From Actinomadura sp. KC06 (lineage in GTDB: Bacteria > Actinomycetota > Actinomycetes > Streptosporangiales > Streptosporangiaceae): DNA of 41,229 nt. The notes under the pieces are model-generated. The model was not told the DNA's origin and made no database searches. It saw only the letters and a list, made by a program, of their open reading frames with translations. This document shows positions 41,073-41,229 of the stretch, piece by piece. The DNA lies in the NCBI RefSeq assembly GCF_004348735.1, contig NZ_SMKT01000077.1:1-41229 (forward strand), read 5' to 3'. Both the position numbers and the translations under genes were made by a program. Numbering within the stretch: position 1 is the stretch's first letter; the number at the start of each line of letters is the position of its first letter.

Positions 41073-41229
41073 GTTCTCGCCCCGGTCATTCTGATGTGCC
41101 TCACCTGTAATGGTTCCCAGTCAGGGCCATGTTTCAACTGCGGATAATCGGTTTATAAAGCTTCGGCCCGGAGTTCAGGTCCGGATTTTCCCCGGTAGGG
41201 TGACCGCGGGGGGTGAGAGGGGCGGGGAG
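41073..41229. other. Non-coding right end with AT-rich island and possible promoter
   Basis: No gene is seen. An AT-rich stretch (GATAAT at 41143-41148 and TTTATAAA at 41152-41159) stands out. TAGGGT (41196-41201) may be a -10 for a rightward gene past the window edge. A GTG at 41213 could begin it, but the frame runs off the end. Confidence 0.3.

Overview
The window is very GC-rich with dense, often overlapping genes and frequent GTG and TTG starts. Gene content includes two receptor-type Ser/Thr kinases with Pro-rich linkers, a DUF6777-type lipoprotein, a MoxR/DUF58/transglutaminase-like operon and a SWIM/DUF5691/AAA/DUF5682/VWA operon. This points to a chromosomal segment of a filamentous actinomycete, plausibly order Streptosporangiales (Actinomadura-like); the taxon is inferred. 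No tRNA, rRNA, CRISPR array, transposase or phage gene was seen.

Layout. 1-4.2 kb: an HtrA-like lipoprotein protease, an FdhF/YdeP-type molybdopterin oxidoreductase and a DUF1707 protein. 4.2-12.2 kb: a catabolic island. An amidase and a D-2-hydroxyacid dehydrogenase run leftward. A DUF3830 protein, two Asp/Glu-racemase/maleate-isomerase paralogues and a GntR/FCD regulator run rightward, followed by a class III aminotransferase and an opposing AMACR-type racemase. A near-identical palindrome (GATTGTCxACAATC) lies in the divergent promoter and in the aminotransferase promoter, so the GntR protein probably controls three transcription units. 12.3-18 kb: a membrane protein with a sigma-factor-like N-terminus, a Ser/Thr kinase and an orphan copy of an FN3 membrane protein. 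18-19.8 kb: a threonine-dehydratase-like enzyme and a tiny membrane protein, divergent from a permuted NlpC/P60-like protein across an 18-bp gap. 19.8-26.3 kb: the leftward operon FN3 protein, MoxR, DUF58, transglutaminase-like protein. 26.5-34.8 kb: an M50B peptidase, then a five-gene translationally coupled operon. 34.9-41.1 kb: a second Ser/Thr kinase divergent from a DUF6777 lipoprotein, a Zn-sensing ArsR with a CDF zinc exporter, an amidohydrolase and a secreted esterase-like protein.

The main unexplained signals are as follows. (1) Face-to-face promoters with an embedded GntR operator control an unassigned catabolic island, in which one racemase paralogue has an Asp at a catalytic Cys position. 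(2) A hairpin repeat with core GGGGGGTCGTCCCCCC sits inside three coding sequences in different reading contexts. (3) The transglutaminase-like protein and the esterase appear to have lost catalytic residues. (4) At least six genes have a TAnnnT -10 box 6-7 nt before the start codon, suggesting leaderless mRNAs; one divergent pair shares a single symmetric -10. (5) Two convergent gene junctions carry perfect tandem duplications that contain stop codons. (6) The MoxR-VWA-type operon includes a DUF5682 protein whose motifs resemble TraB/TIKI-type hydrolases.
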